This document shows, piece by piece, positions 24,616-33,512 of a stretch of DNA of 52,229 nt. Each line of letters opens with the position of its first letter. Position 1 is the first letter of the stretch. Both the position numbers and the translations under genes were made by a program. Below the pieces are notes generated by a model. The model worked only from the letters and a program-made list of their open reading frames with translations, ran no database searches and was not told the origin of the DNA. Source of the DNA: Mycobacterium sp. E796 (lineage in GTDB: Bacteria; Actinomycetota; Actinomycetes; Mycobacteriales; Mycobacteriaceae); contig NZ_LZKK01000095.1 in assembly GCF_001672815.1 (NCBI RefSeq), forward strand, positions 1-52,229. Direction: 5' to 3'.

Positions 24616-25837
24616 AGGGGGCATAGGGGTAGTCGGTCAATCGAGTCGAGCCTTCCTCGGTTATCACCACGACTTCTTCGCTGCGGTAGCCACCGGTGCC
24701 GTCCTCCCAGACCACCGGCTCGAGCACCAGCACCATTCCCGACTGCAGAACGAAGTTGTCGTCGAACTCCTGACCGAGATCCGTTCCGATCATCGGCATT
24801 TCGGCCGCGTTGACGCCGATCCCGTGGCCGAGGTAGAAATGCGGCAGCCAGGGCCGGGCACCGTCGTTGGCCGCGATGGCGGCCCTGCCCAGATCCCCGG
24901 CGGTGGCGCCGGCACGAGCCACGGCTTCGACGGCCGTCATGATGTTCTGCCACCTCTCGAACTGCACCTGCTGGCGCGGCGTCGGCTCACGGCCGACGAT
25001 CCAGGTGCGGCCGAAATCCGAGCAGTAGCCGTGGTAGGTGATACTGACGTCCGTCCACAGGACGTCCCCCTCGGCCAGTTCGCGCTCGGTGCTCAGCAGG
25101 GGCAGCGCCAGGTCGCCGTGCGTCGTCCAGACTCCTTCCGCCTTGCTCGGCGGCATCACCTGCCAGATCGGCTCCAGCATGCTGGCCATGGCGCCCAACT
25201 CGAAGGACCGCCGCAAAAAGCTTGCGGACAGGTCGGTCTGGCGGACGCCGGGGGCAAGGGCCTTGTCCACGTCGATCATCGCCTCGTCGGTGATCCGGAC
25301 GGCGGTGCGGATGCAGGCCAGTTCGTCCGGGGTTTTGACGACCTTGGCGGCGCTGACGATGGGCGCCGCGTCGGCGGGACCGCCATTCGGGAACAACGAC
25401 TTCGCGGCCCGTGACATCGCGCCGGTGCACTCGTCGACCGCGACCACCGCCCCGGCCGGTATCAGATCGGCCAATCGACGAGCGAAATCGCCGACGCCCT
25501 CGTCGAATTCGAGGTAGACCGGCCCGTGCAGATGGTCGACGGGAAGCTCCGACTCGTGCGCGACACCCTCACGGAACGGCAGGAAGAGGTGCGGCCACTC
25601 GTCGTCGGGAAGCACCACGGCGACCGGCCGCTCGACGTAGGACAGACCCGCATCACCCAGCGGCCAACTGGTTCCGGTGGCGTACACCACGGCGTTGTTG
25701 CCCAACAGGACCATCGCGTCGACACCGCGTTCCGCCATGGCCGTGCGCAACCGCGCGCCGGTCTCGCGACGCATCCGGGCCAAATCCGGGGTCTCGGGGA
25801 GCACCAGGCCGGCGTCCGACTGTGCCAGCGTCGTCAT
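24605..25837 (-). CDS. M24-family metallopeptidase-like hydrolase
   Basis: A 410-aa protein with both creatinase-like domains. The metal-ligand set looks complete: WTDVSITYHGYCSDFGRTW (two Asp), LGHGIGVNAAE (His), LVLEPVVWEDG (Glu) and RSEEVVVIT (Glu). It may act as a Xaa-Pro-type peptidase or on a C-N or C-C bond of a catabolite, which the operon context suggests. It follows the amidohydrolase by 10 bases and overlaps the degenerate M24 gene. Confidence 0.88.
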   Translation of the reverse strand: MTTLAQSDAGLVLPETPDLARMRRETGARLRTAMAERGVDAMVLLGNNAVVYATGTSWPLGDAGLSYVERPVAVVLPDDEWPHLFLPFREGVAHESELPVDHLHGPVYLEFDEGVGDFARRLADLIPAGAVVAVDECTGAMSRAAKSLFPNGGPADAAPIVSAAKVVKTPDELACIRTAVRITDEAMIDVDKALAPGVRQTDLSASFLRRSFELGAMASMLEPIWQVMPPSKAEGVWTTHGDLALPLLSTERELAEGDVLWTDVSITYHGYCSDFGRTWIVGREPTPRQQVQFERWQNIMTAVEAVARAGATAGDLGRAAIAANDGARPWLPHFYLGHGIGVNAAEMPMIGTDLGQEFDDNFVLQSGMVLVLEPVVWEDGTGGYRSEEVVVITEEGSTRLTDYPYAPYGN

Positions 25838-25847
25838 TACGCCACCC

Positions 25848-27020
25848 CTACAGGCCCAGGAATTTGGTGATGTTGCCGCTGACGATCCGCGCCGCGTTTT
25901 CCGGCCCGACGGCCTCGACGACCGCAGCCAGTGACTTCTCCGAGTAGCCGTAGGTGCTTTCGTTGTGCGGGTAGTCGCTGGACCACATGACCTTGTCGAC
26001 GCCGATCTTGTCGATCAGCTCCAGACCCAGGGGGTCCACCATGAACGAGGCGCTCATGTGGTTGTCCCAGTAGTAGCGCACGTCGTGCTCCAGCGGACGG
26101 TTGAACATGTGCTGATACGAGGCCACCAGGTGCTCGGCGTCTTGCAGGGCCCAGGGAACCCATGAGATTCCGCCCTCGAACCAGCCGATCCGCAGACTCG
26201 GGTGATCATCGAGGATGCCGCCGAAGATGTACTTGGAGAACGTCTCCCGGAATCCGTCGATGTTGATCATCATCCCGACGACGACGCTGTTGAACTCGCA
26301 CGGGCTCTTCGGCGGGGTTTCGCCGATGTGATGGGTGATCGGGAGGCCGGATGCCTCGATCTCGTCCCAGACGGCGCGCATGGACGTGCTCGAGTAGTCG
26401 ATGGGGTTGCCGTCGTCGCCCTTGCCGGGGTTCAGCGGCATCAGGAATGTCTTGATTCCCAACGACTTGAGTTCGTCCAGCGTTTTCCGCGTGCCCTTCG
26501 GGTCCCACCAGTTGATCAGGCCGGCGCCGTAGAAGTGGCCGCTCGAGCGTTCCTGGAGTTCGGCGATGTACTCGTTGTAGATGCGGAACGCGAGTTCGCG
26601 AAGTTGCTTGTCCGGGTAGTGGAAAAGCGCGAGCACCGCGTTGGGGAATGCGAGTTCCTTGTCAACGCCGTCGTCGTGCAGCTCCTGGATCCGGGCCTCG
26701 ATGTTGGTGCTCGCGGCCCCCGGCAGGTCGTCGTACTGCATCAGCACCGCGCTGAAGTCGCCGGGCAGGAATGATTGTCCCTTTCGCCCGACCTGGTAGG
26801 CGCCGTCCTCGTACCAGATTCGCGGGGCCTTTTCCTTGAGTTCGTCGGGGAAGCGTTGGTAGAAGATGTCGTCGGCCAGGGAGATGTGGTTGTCCGCGGA
26901 GAACACCACGGTGCCCTCCGGCAGTCCCACGTTGACCCCGTCGGCGTGCCCGCGGCGATCCTTTGGTGCGCCAAAGCCTTGGGGCGGGTAGAGCGATGGG
27001 GCGCTGGTCTGTGTCGTCAT
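25848..27020 (-). CDS. Amidohydrolase family 2 protein
   Basis: A 390-aa TIM-barrel hydrolase. The metal-type start is FSADNHISLADDIF (DxH), then ITHHIGETPP and the terminal WSSDYPHNESTYGYSEKSL with conserved Asp and His. It is a distant homologue of the 9145-10443 gene, sharing the order DxH, HIG, DYPH. Such enzymes cleave or decarboxylate ring-opened products. It follows the P450 by 49 bases within the 30076-21071 gene series. Confidence 0.86.
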   Translation of the reverse strand: MTTQTSAPSLYPPQGFGAPKDRRGHADGVNVGLPEGTVVFSADNHISLADDIFYQRFPDELKEKAPRIWYEDGAYQVGRKGQSFLPGDFSAVLMQYDDLPGAASTNIEARIQELHDDGVDKELAFPNAVLALFHYPDKQLRELAFRIYNEYIAELQERSSGHFYGAGLINWWDPKGTRKTLDELKSLGIKTFLMPLNPGKGDDGNPIDYSSTSMRAVWDEIEASGLPITHHIGETPPKSPCEFNSVVVGMMINIDGFRETFSKYIFGGILDDHPSLRIGWFEGGISWVPWALQDAEHLVASYQHMFNRPLEHDVRYYWDNHMSASFMVDPLGLELIDKIGVDKVMWSSDYPHNESTYGYSEKSLAAVVEAVGPENAARIVSGNITKFLGL

Positions 27021-27069
27021 CGTTGACTCTCCGTTCGGATCGGCACTTCGGGCTGCTTGTTTAAAGATT

Positions 27070-28314
27070 TCACCAGGTCACCGGCAGTTCGTACACGCCG
27101 TAGGCGAGCCGGTCCTCCTTGAACGGCACTTCCTCGAACGGGATCGCCAACGCCAGCGTGGGGATGCGGCGGAACAACGTCCGGTAGACGATCTGCAGCT
27201 CCGCGCGGGCCAGTTGTTGCCCGACGCACTGGTGCCTGCCGTAACCGAACGCCACATTGCGATCGGCCCCGGACCGGTGGAGGTACAGCCGATCCGGCTC
27301 GGTAAACGCGTGCGAATCCCAGTTCGCCGGAGCCAGGTCGATGATGATGCCTTCGCCAGCGCGGATGACCTCGCCGGCGATGCTGATGTCTTCCAGCGCC
27401 ACCCGGCGCTGGCCGTTCTGGATGATGCTGAGGTAGCGCAACAGCTCCTCGACCGCGTTGGCGACGATCTTGGGGTCATCGGCGTCGCGGATGACGGCCA
27501 ACTGGTCGGGATTTTCCAGCAGTGCAAGCACGCCGAGCCCGATCATGTTGGCGGTCGTCTCGTGCCCGGCGATCAGCAAGCCGGTGCCCAGCTGGGCGGC
27601 CTCTTTCACGCTGAGCTCGCCGGCCTTGACCCGCTCGGCGAGGTCGGACACCGCGTCCTCCGCCGGGTTTTCCATCTTTGCCTCGACCAGCCGGCTCAGA
27701 TATTTGTTGAGGCTCATCGCGCCTTTGGCCGTGTCCTCGCCTGTCGCATACCGCGCGAGGCCAACGGTGGCGTGGTGCTGAAACATCTCCGCGTCTTCGT
27801 ACGGCACCCCGAGCATCTGGCTGATCACCAGCGAGGGGACCGGCAGCGCGATGGCGCTGACGATGTCGGCGGGCTTGGGTCCGGCCAGCATCGCGTCGAT
27901 GTGGTCGTCGGTGATCTGCTGGATGTTGGGCCGCAATCCCTCAACTCGCTTGAAGGTGAAGGGCTTTGACAGCATGCGCCGGAACCGGGTGTGCTCCTCG
28001 CCGTCGGAGGTGAAGACCGACCGCGGGCGCTTGTGCACCGTGGCCAACATGCCCGCGTTCCAGTGCGGAAACCCGGGCGCCCGGTCGTCGACGCTGACCC
28101 GGGAGTCGGAAAACAGTTCCCGCACTTGGTCGTAGCCCGTGACGAGCCACGGTGTGCTGCCGTCCCAAATCCGAACCCTGGACAGCGGTTTTGCCTCGGC
28201 GAGCGCCATGACGCCCGGCGGCGGCGCGAACGGGCACGTGGCATCGCGCGCCATCGGATAGTCGGGGATCTGCGGATCCGCTCTGGTCTCGGTGCTCGTC
28301 AGGGTCTCCGACAT
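27070..28314 (-). CDS. Cytochrome P450
   Basis: A 414-aa P450 with AGHETTANMIG (I-helix), VEELLRYLS (ExxR) and FGYGRHQCVGQQLAR (heme Cys about 363). I chose ATG 28314, just after the ferredoxin stop, with GAGGAA upstream; sequence 5' to it is not P450-like. It pairs with the ferredoxin at 28316-28510 and sits in the TetR-linked operon. Substrate unknown. Confidence 0.93.
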   Translation of the reverse strand: MSETLTSTETRADPQIPDYPMARDATCPFAPPPGVMALAEAKPLSRVRIWDGSTPWLVTGYDQVRELFSDSRVSVDDRAPGFPHWNAGMLATVHKRPRSVFTSDGEEHTRFRRMLSKPFTFKRVEGLRPNIQQITDDHIDAMLAGPKPADIVSAIALPVPSLVISQMLGVPYEDAEMFQHHATVGLARYATGEDTAKGAMSLNKYLSRLVEAKMENPAEDAVSDLAERVKAGELSVKEAAQLGTGLLIAGHETTANMIGLGVLALLENPDQLAVIRDADDPKIVANAVEELLRYLSIIQNGQRRVALEDISIAGEVIRAGEGIIIDLAPANWDSHAFTEPDRLYLHRSGADRNVAFGYGRHQCVGQQLARAELQIVYRTLFRRIPTLALAIPFEEVPFKEDRLAYGVYELPVTW

Positions 28315-28315
28315 T

Positions 28316-28510
28316 TCATTCCTCGATGTGGATGGCCAGCGCGGGGCACGCCGCGGCCGCACGGCGCGCACCATCGGCCTGCTCGGCCGACGGATTCGGA
28401 TTGAGCAACACGACAACCCCGTCGTCGTCGCGCTGGTCGAACACCTCGGGCGCGTTCATGACGCAGTTGCCCGAGGACGCGCAAATGTTCTGGTCGACAG
28501 TCACTTTCAT
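28316..28510 (-). CDS. Small ferredoxin, P450 partner
   Basis: A 64-aa ferredoxin starting MKVTVDQNICASSGNCVMNA, with the CX5C motif and a late CPALAIHIEE. It is of the [3Fe-4S] type, paired with the P450 immediately downstream. Transcribed 10 bases after the TetR gene. Third P450-ferredoxin pair in the window. Confidence 0.9.
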   Translation of the reverse strand: MKVTVDQNICASSGNCVMNAPEVFDQRDDDGVVVLLNPNPSAEQADGARRAAAACPALAIHIEE

Positions 28511-28520
28511 CCGCGGGCCC

Positions 28521-29198
28521 CTACTCGTCCGGTGTGACCGGGGCCAGCCACAGGCCCACGATCGCGTCGATGAGCCCGGATGCGGCGGCGCGCCAAGACG
28601 ATTGGTGCATCGTCGAACCCGCGGCCAGCGCGCGTTCCCGGTCCGCGCAGGTGTGCATCAACAGGTTGCGGGCCATGATGTTGCGTTCGAATCGCACCTC
28701 GGCCGGGAGGTCGGGCAGGCAGCCGTTGATGCCGTCGACAACCTGCACCAGCGACGGCGAGCTGAGCGCGCCCTTGACGATGATGTTGTAGTAGGCCGGG
28801 TCGGTCATCGCCTGGGCGGCGAAGCGCGCGTACCAGGTGGGATTCCCCAGCTCCGCCAGGTGGTCGGTGAGCGGACGCACCAGACAGGCCACCCAGTCCC
28901 GCATCTGCGCGACCCGCCCGTCTTTGGTGCCCGACTGCGACAGCTCGGCCACCATCCGTTCGCGCAACTGCTCGACGGGCCCGCGGTGCTTCTGCTCGAT
29001 GGCCCGGACCAGGTCTGCCTTGGTACCGAAGTGGTAGCCCACCGCCGCGTTGTTGCCCTGGCCGGCGGCCTCGCTGACCTGGCGGTTCGATACGGCGAAC
29101 ATGCCGTGCTCGGCGTATAGCCGCTCGGCCGCCGCCAGGATCGCCTCCTGCGTGGAGCTGGCCCGCTCGGTGCGGACGGTCCTTCCTGCGGTGGTCAT
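28521..29198 (-). CDS. TetR family regulator
   Basis: A 225-aa regulator. The helix-turn-helix covers AILAAAERLYAEHGMFAVSN and RQVSEAAGQGNNAAVGYHFG. The C-terminal half (QMRDWVACLVRPLTDHLAEL and on) is a TetR ligand domain. ATG 29198 is the only plausible start. A near-perfect 24-bp palindrome lies 25-50 bases upstream and a second copy lies before the SDR at 30076, so it probably controls itself, the operon behind it and the SDR. Confidence 0.9.
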   Translation of the reverse strand: MTTAGRTVRTERASSTQEAILAAAERLYAEHGMFAVSNRQVSEAAGQGNNAAVGYHFGTKADLVRAIEQKHRGPVEQLRERMVAELSQSGTKDGRVAQMRDWVACLVRPLTDHLAELGNPTWYARFAAQAMTDPAYYNIIVKGALSSPSLVQVVDGINGCLPDLPAEVRFERNIMARNLLMHTCADRERALAAGSTMHQSSWRAAASGLIDAIVGLWLAPVTPDE

Positions 29199-29223
29199 CC
29201 TGCTAGTCAACCCCGGCCCACAG

Positions 29224-29247
29224 TTTAAGTCAAGCGCTTGATTTAAA
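29224..29247. promoter_or_regulatory. TetR operator candidate, TCAAGCGCTTGA core
   Basis: A 24-bp palindrome with one mismatched pair: TTTAA at both ends around the perfect 12-bp TCAAGCGCTTGA. It lies just upstream of the TetR gene and is repeated, with changes in the core, at 30104-30125. The CAAG-N2-CTTG core resembles KstR2-type sites, but the flanks differ. Confidence 0.75.
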
Positions 29248-29266
29248 TATCTCGGCCCGAGCGCGC

Positions 29267-30076
29267 TCACTCCTTGCGCTTGGACCGAATCACCTTGCCC
29301 GCGGCCGTCCCGCCGTCCACCGGCAACACCGTTCCGGTGACATAGCGCGACCGGTCGCTGGCGAAGTACAGCGCCGCCTCGGCGACGTCCTCGGGCGTGC
29401 CCTCGCGCTTCAGCGGACGGTCGTCCCGCATCGTCTGGCGGATCTTCGCCTCGAAGCGCTCGAGCTGCTCCGGATCCATGTTCACCGCCGACTTCGCCAC
29501 CAATGGGGTCGGGATATTGCCGGGCGCGATGGTGTTGACCCGAACCTCGTAGTGCGCCAACTCGATTGCCGCGCACTTGGTGAAGTGGATGACCGCCGCC
29601 TTGGAGGCCCGGTAGGTCATCACGCCGCCACCGGCCTGGATTCCGCCGATCGAGCTGATGTTGATGATCGAACCCCCGCCGTGGGCGGCCATGTGCCGGG
29701 CGGCGTCTCGGGTACCGGCCATCACGCCGAGCACGTTGACCGCCATGACGCGCTGGAAGTCGGCCAAATCGTCGTCGAAGAATCGGGGATGCATGGTGGT
29801 CGAGATTCCGGCGTTGTTCACCATGACGTGCAGGCCGCCGAACTTCTCGGCCGCCGCGGCTATCAGCGACCCGACCTGCTCGGGATCGGACACGTCCGTG
29901 CGCCGGAAGAACGTGTCGGGTCCCAGGCCCGCCGACAGCGCCTCCCCCGTTTCGGTTTCGACGTCGGCGATGACGACCCGCGCACCCTCGGCCACAAACT
30001 TCTCGACGATGCCGCGGCCGATCCCCGAGGCGCCGCCGGTGACAATGGCTACCTTGCCCGCCAGATCGTTGACCAC
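29267..30076 (-). CDS. Short-chain dehydrogenase/reductase
   Basis: A 269-aa classical SDR with TGGASGIGRG, NNAGIS, NISSIGG and MTYRASKAA (Tyr-xxx-Lys), and C-terminal YVTGTVLPVDGGTAAGK. GTG 30076 start. It lies upstream of the TetR gene with a 68-base gap that holds the operator, and a second operator copy precedes it. It is therefore a likely member of the TetR regulon with the P450 operon. Substrate unknown. Confidence 0.9.
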   Translation of the reverse strand: MVNDLAGKVAIVTGGASGIGRGIVEKFVAEGARVVIADVETETGEALSAGLGPDTFFRRTDVSDPEQVGSLIAAAAEKFGGLHVMVNNAGISTTMHPRFFDDDLADFQRVMAVNVLGVMAGTRDAARHMAAHGGGSIINISSIGGIQAGGGVMTYRASKAAVIHFTKCAAIELAHYEVRVNTIAPGNIPTPLVAKSAVNMDPEQLERFEAKIRQTMRDDRPLKREGTPEDVAEAALYFASDRSRYVTGTVLPVDGGTAAGKVIRSKRKE

Positions 30077-30103
30077 ACGACGAGTTAATCGGCGCGCGCG
30101 GCG

Positions 30104-30125
30104 TTAAGTCAAGCAACTGATTTAA
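30104..30125. promoter_or_regulatory. Second copy of the TCAAG operator
   Basis: TTAAGTCAAG at one end and TGATTTAA at the other match the 29224 site at 19 of 22 positions. It is 27 bases upstream of the SDR GTG and 89 bases upstream of the divergent NmrA-like gene, so it could regulate both. Confidence 0.65.
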
Positions 30126-30213
30126 GCGGTACCGGTTGGGCGCCTATCCGGGCTCGTGTGAAAGTGGAATGCTGAGTTCGCCACTTCACGGCTACCTCGG
30201 GAGGGATCGTTTC

Positions 30214-30981
30214 ATGAAGGTCTTGGTTATCGGCGGCACCGGACTCATCGGCTCGCAGGTCATCGCCAATCTGTCCGAGCTGGGACACGAAGCGGTCTCG
30301 GCCTCGCCGCGCTCGGGCGTCGATGCCGTCACCGGCGAGGGGCTCGCCGAAGCTGTGGCGGGGGTGCACACGGTGGTCGACGTGTCCAACTCGCCGTCCT
30401 TCGACGACGACCCCGTGATGCAGTTCTTCACGACGTCGACCCGAAACATCCTGGCCGCCGAGCGCGCGGCCGGCGTCCAGCACCATGTCGCGCTCTCGAT
30501 CGTGGGTGCCGACCGCGCCCAGGACAGCGGCTACATGCGGGCCAAAGTCGCGCAGGAGAAGCTGATCGAGGGGTCGGGAAACCCGTATTCGATCGTGCGG
30601 GCCACGCAATTCTTCGAATTCGTAACTGCCATCGCCGATTCCGCGACCGACGGCAACATGGTTCGCCTACCGAATGGGGCGTTTCAGCCCATCGCGGCCA
30701 AGGACGTCGCCACGGCCGTCACCGGCGCAACAATCAGCGGTCCGACCAACGGCATCACAAATATCGCCGGCCCCGAAAAACGCGGGATGGACGAGTTCAT
30801 TCGGATCGCGCTGGCCGCTTCGGGCGATCCGCGTGAGGTGGTGGGAGACCCGGCGGCCCAGTATTTCGGTACGGCGCTGGACGAGCACACCATCGTTCCC
30901 CTCGACAGCGAGAACGCGACAATCTACCCCACCCGCTTTGCCGATTGGATGGCCTCCCGGGCTTCCAGCGCCGCGCGTTAG
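30214..30981 (+). CDS. NAD(P)-binding NmrA/atypical SDR protein
   Basis: A 255-aa Rossmann protein starting MKVLVIGGTGLIGSQVIANL, with GxxGxxG at about residues 7-13. YMRAKVAQEKLIEG and YSIVRATQFFEF follow the NmrA-like pattern of NAD(P)H sensors or reductases. No YxxxK. GGGAGGGA precedes ATG 30214. Divergent from the TetR-controlled SDR; it may respond to the same operator. Function unproven. Confidence 0.85.
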   Translation: MKVLVIGGTGLIGSQVIANLSELGHEAVSASPRSGVDAVTGEGLAEAVAGVHTVVDVSNSPSFDDDPVMQFFTTSTRNILAAERAAGVQHHVALSIVGADRAQDSGYMRAKVAQEKLIEGSGNPYSIVRATQFFEFVTAIADSATDGNMVRLPNGAFQPIAAKDVATAVTGATISGPTNGITNIAGPEKRGMDEFIRIALAASGDPREVVGDPAAQYFGTALDEHTIVPLDSENATIYPTRFADWMASRASSAAR

Positions 30982-31114
30982 GCGCCCGCGAGCCGACGCC
31001 TCGGGTTGCGTTGATCACTTGCGGCAGCCGACAACTCGGTACTTGCGTTCCAGCCAACCGCCGAGCACGGTATAACTCGCCGGGGCTGATACGACCCGAG
31101 ACGAGGAGCGCTCG

Positions 31115-32674
31115 ATGCCCGTCCCCTTCGACGCGACGCGGCTCACCCGCCGCGGCTTCATGGCCGCCGGCATCGCCGGCGGGTTGGCGTTGGCGGCCTG
31201 CAGCCAAACCGAGTCCCAGGGGTCGAGCGCGTCCGCCCAAATGGCCGCCGCCATCGCCGCGGCCGAGGCGGTCCGGCCGCACAGCGGGCGCACCGTCACC
31301 GCCAGCCTGACGCCGCAGCTGACAGATATCGACCTGGGTGGGCCGATCGTTCATACGATGGCGTATGGCAACGGCATTCCCGGACCGCTGATCCGGGCCA
31401 AGATCGGCGACGAGCTCGTCGTCACGGTCGCCAACCGGTTGGACGTCGAGACGTCCGTGCATTGGCACGGCGTCGCGCTTCGCAACGACATGGACGGGGC
31501 CGCGCCGGCCACCCCGAACATCCCGGCCGGCCAGGATTTCACTTACCGGTTCTCCGTCCCGAATTCGGGCACCTACTGGGGTCATCCGCACACCGGGCTG
31601 GACGCCGACAAGGGCCTTTATCTGCCGGTCATCGTCGACGATCCCAGCGAGGGCGACTACGATGCGGAATGGATTGTCGTCCTTGACGATTGGACCGACG
31701 GCGTCGGTAAGAGTCCGCAGCAGCTCTACGACGAGCTCACCGGTCCGAACAAGCCCAGCAGGTCGAACATGACCACGACCACGACCACTTCGACGACCCC
31801 GAGCGGCTCGCAGCCCTCGACGACGTCCACCTCCGGGATGTCCGGGAGCGGCGGTGGGAGAAGCGATCTGCTTGGCGGCGACGCCGGTGACATCGACTAC
31901 CCGTACTATCTGATCAACGGCCGAATCCCTGCGGCGCCCGTCACTTTCACCGCGAAGCCGGGCCAGCGCATCAGGATCCGTTTCATCAACACCGGCTCCG
32001 ACACCGCTTTCCGGGTCGCGCTGGCCGGCCATTCGATGACGGTCACCCATACCGACGGCTTCCCCGTCGTCCCCACCCCGGTCGACGCCCTGCTCATCGG
32101 CATGGCGGAACGTTACGACGTCATCGTCACCGCCGCCGACGGCGTCTTCCCCCTGGTCGCGCTCGCGGAAGGGAAAAGCGGCCTGGCGCGCGCCCTGCTG
32201 TCCACCGGGGCCGGCAGCCCACCGGACGCGGGATTTCAGCCGGCCGAACTCAAGCAGCGAGTCGGTACCATCGAGATGTTCACTGCCACAACGCCCGTCA
32301 ACCTGGGTCGACCGCAGCCCGACCTCAACCTTCCGGTGGTGTTGGGCGGCAACATGACGCAGTACAACTGGATGATCAACGGGAAACCCTACAGCCAGAC
32401 GGATCCGCTGCACGTCCGCGAGGGAGAACGACCCACGATCACGTTCGACAACACCACAATGATGTATCACCCAATTCACCTGCACGGCCATACCTACCAG
32501 CTGATCAAGGCCGACGGCAGCCCCGGCGCGCGCAAGGACACCGTCATCGTGCTGCCCAGGCAGCGGTTGCAGGCCGTGCTGGTCGCCGACAACCCGGGCG
32601 TGTGGCAGTTGCACTGCCACAACACGTATCACCAGGAAGCCGGCATGCAGACCCGGCTCGAGTACGTCTTCTAG
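31115..32674 (+). CDS. mmcO: MmcO-type multicopper oxidase, Tat lipoprotein
   Basis: A 519-aa multicopper oxidase with a Tat signal (TRRGFM, residues 11-16) and lipobox LALAAC with Cys29. All copper motifs are present: HWHG (116-119), WGHPHTG (155-161), HPIHLHGH (452-459) and HCHNTYHQEAGM (500-511). It resembles the mycobacterial oxidase that turns Cu(I) into the less toxic Cu(II) outside the membrane. A Thr/Ser/Gly-rich linker fills about residues 219-250. GACGAGGAG precedes the ATG. A TATAAC -10 candidate lies upstream, but I saw no copper-repressor box. Confidence 0.9.
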   Translation: MPVPFDATRLTRRGFMAAGIAGGLALAACSQTESQGSSASAQMAAAIAAAEAVRPHSGRTVTASLTPQLTDIDLGGPIVHTMAYGNGIPGPLIRAKIGDELVVTVANRLDVETSVHWHGVALRNDMDGAAPATPNIPAGQDFTYRFSVPNSGTYWGHPHTGLDADKGLYLPVIVDDPSEGDYDAEWIVVLDDWTDGVGKSPQQLYDELTGPNKPSRSNMTTTTTTSTTPSGSQPSTTSTSGMSGSGGGRSDLLGGDAGDIDYPYYLINGRIPAAPVTFTAKPGQRIRIRFINTGSDTAFRVALAGHSMTVTHTDGFPVVPTPVDALLIGMAERYDVIVTAADGVFPLVALAEGKSGLARALLSTGAGSPPDAGFQPAELKQRVGTIEMFTATTPVNLGRPQPDLNLPVVLGGNMTQYNWMINGKPYSQTDPLHVREGERPTITFDNTTMMYHPIHLHGHTYQLIKADGSPGARKDTVIVLPRQRLQAVLVADNPGVWQLHCHNTYHQEAGMQTRLEYVF

Positions 32675-32677
32675 GCT

Positions 32678-33499
32678 TCAGGCGGTCGCGAGGAAGTCGA
32701 GCAGCAACTCGTTGACCGCGGCGGGCCGTTCGATCTGTGGGCAGTGGCCGGCCCTTTCCACAACCACCGATCGGGCACCGTCGATCTGTTTCGCGATCTG
32801 GGCGGCCCAGCCGGGCGGGAGGAGTTTGTCGTCCCCACCTTCGATGACGAGCGTCGGCACGGCGATGCGCTCGTAGGCGCGCGCGCTCGACGGGGTCGCG
32901 GAAGGCGCGGCGTCGGGGCGCCGAAATCGGGCCGCCGCCACCGCCTCCCACGCGCCCGGCGCGGTGCTCGATTCGTAACGGCGCCGCACGTAGTCCTCGT
33001 CCGCCGGGTACCCGGGATCGTGGAACAGCGCCTCGACGATGCGGCGCATCGCCGGGAGCGTCGCGTCGTACTGCTGCAGCGCGTCGAAATGCCGGTTCTG
33101 CTTGATCTCGCCTCCCCCGCAGATGATCACCAGGCTGCGGATTGGCAGCAGCGGCGTGTCCGAGGTGGCGTCGGTGAGCAGGTTGATGGCGCCCATCGAG
33201 TTGCCGACGAAATGCGCGGAGTCGATGCCAAGCTCCTCGCAGAACCGCGCCACGTGCCGAATCCGCATCCGACGCCCCTCGACGAAGTCGATGACCTTCG
33301 CCGACTGCCCGAACCCCAACTGGTCCGGTGCCAGGACTCGGTAGTGCGCGGCCAGGGCGGCAATGTTGCGCTCCCAGCCGAGTTCCGCGCTGGCGCCGAA
33401 CTCGCCGCCGTGCAGCAGCACCACCGGGTCGCCGTCGCCCGCCTCCAGGTAGCTGGTGTGCAGGCCGTCAACCAGCAGTGTCTTGCGATGAATCTCCAA
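32678..33499 (-). CDS. Alpha/beta hydrolase, meta-cleavage hydrolase-like
   Basis: A 273-aa alpha/beta hydrolase: LLHGGEFGASAE (oxyanion), GNSMGA with nucleophile S101, EGGDDKLLPPGW (Asp) and ERAGHCPQIERP (His). The GNSMGA elbow is typical of meta-cleavage-product hydrolases (MhpC, BphD). It is the last gene of the mhp-like operon and the second hydrolase of that operon. It stops 3 bases after mmcO ends on the opposite strand. Confidence 0.87.
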   Translation of the reverse strand: MEIHRKTLLVDGLHTSYLEAGDGDPVVLLHGGEFGASAELGWERNIAALAAHYRVLAPDQLGFGQSAKVIDFVEGRRMRIRHVARFCEELGIDSAHFVGNSMGAINLLTDATSDTPLLPIRSLVIICGGGEIKQNRHFDALQQYDATLPAMRRIVEALFHDPGYPADEDYVRRRYESSTAPGAWEAVAAARFRRPDAAPSATPSSARAYERIAVPTLVIEGGDDKLLPPGWAAQIAKQIDGARSVVVERAGHCPQIERPAAVNELLLDFLATA

Positions 33500-33512
33500 G
33501 CGCCCGCCTTCT

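Noticed and set aside
27053..27066. CTTGTTTAAAG as a third TCAAG-type operator before the P450/amidohydrolase junction
   Set aside because: Only a partial half-site with a deletion, and no dyad partner.
30982..31114. CsoR/RicR copper box upstream of mmcO
   Set aside because: No C-tract palindrome seen; only a TATAAC -10-like element.
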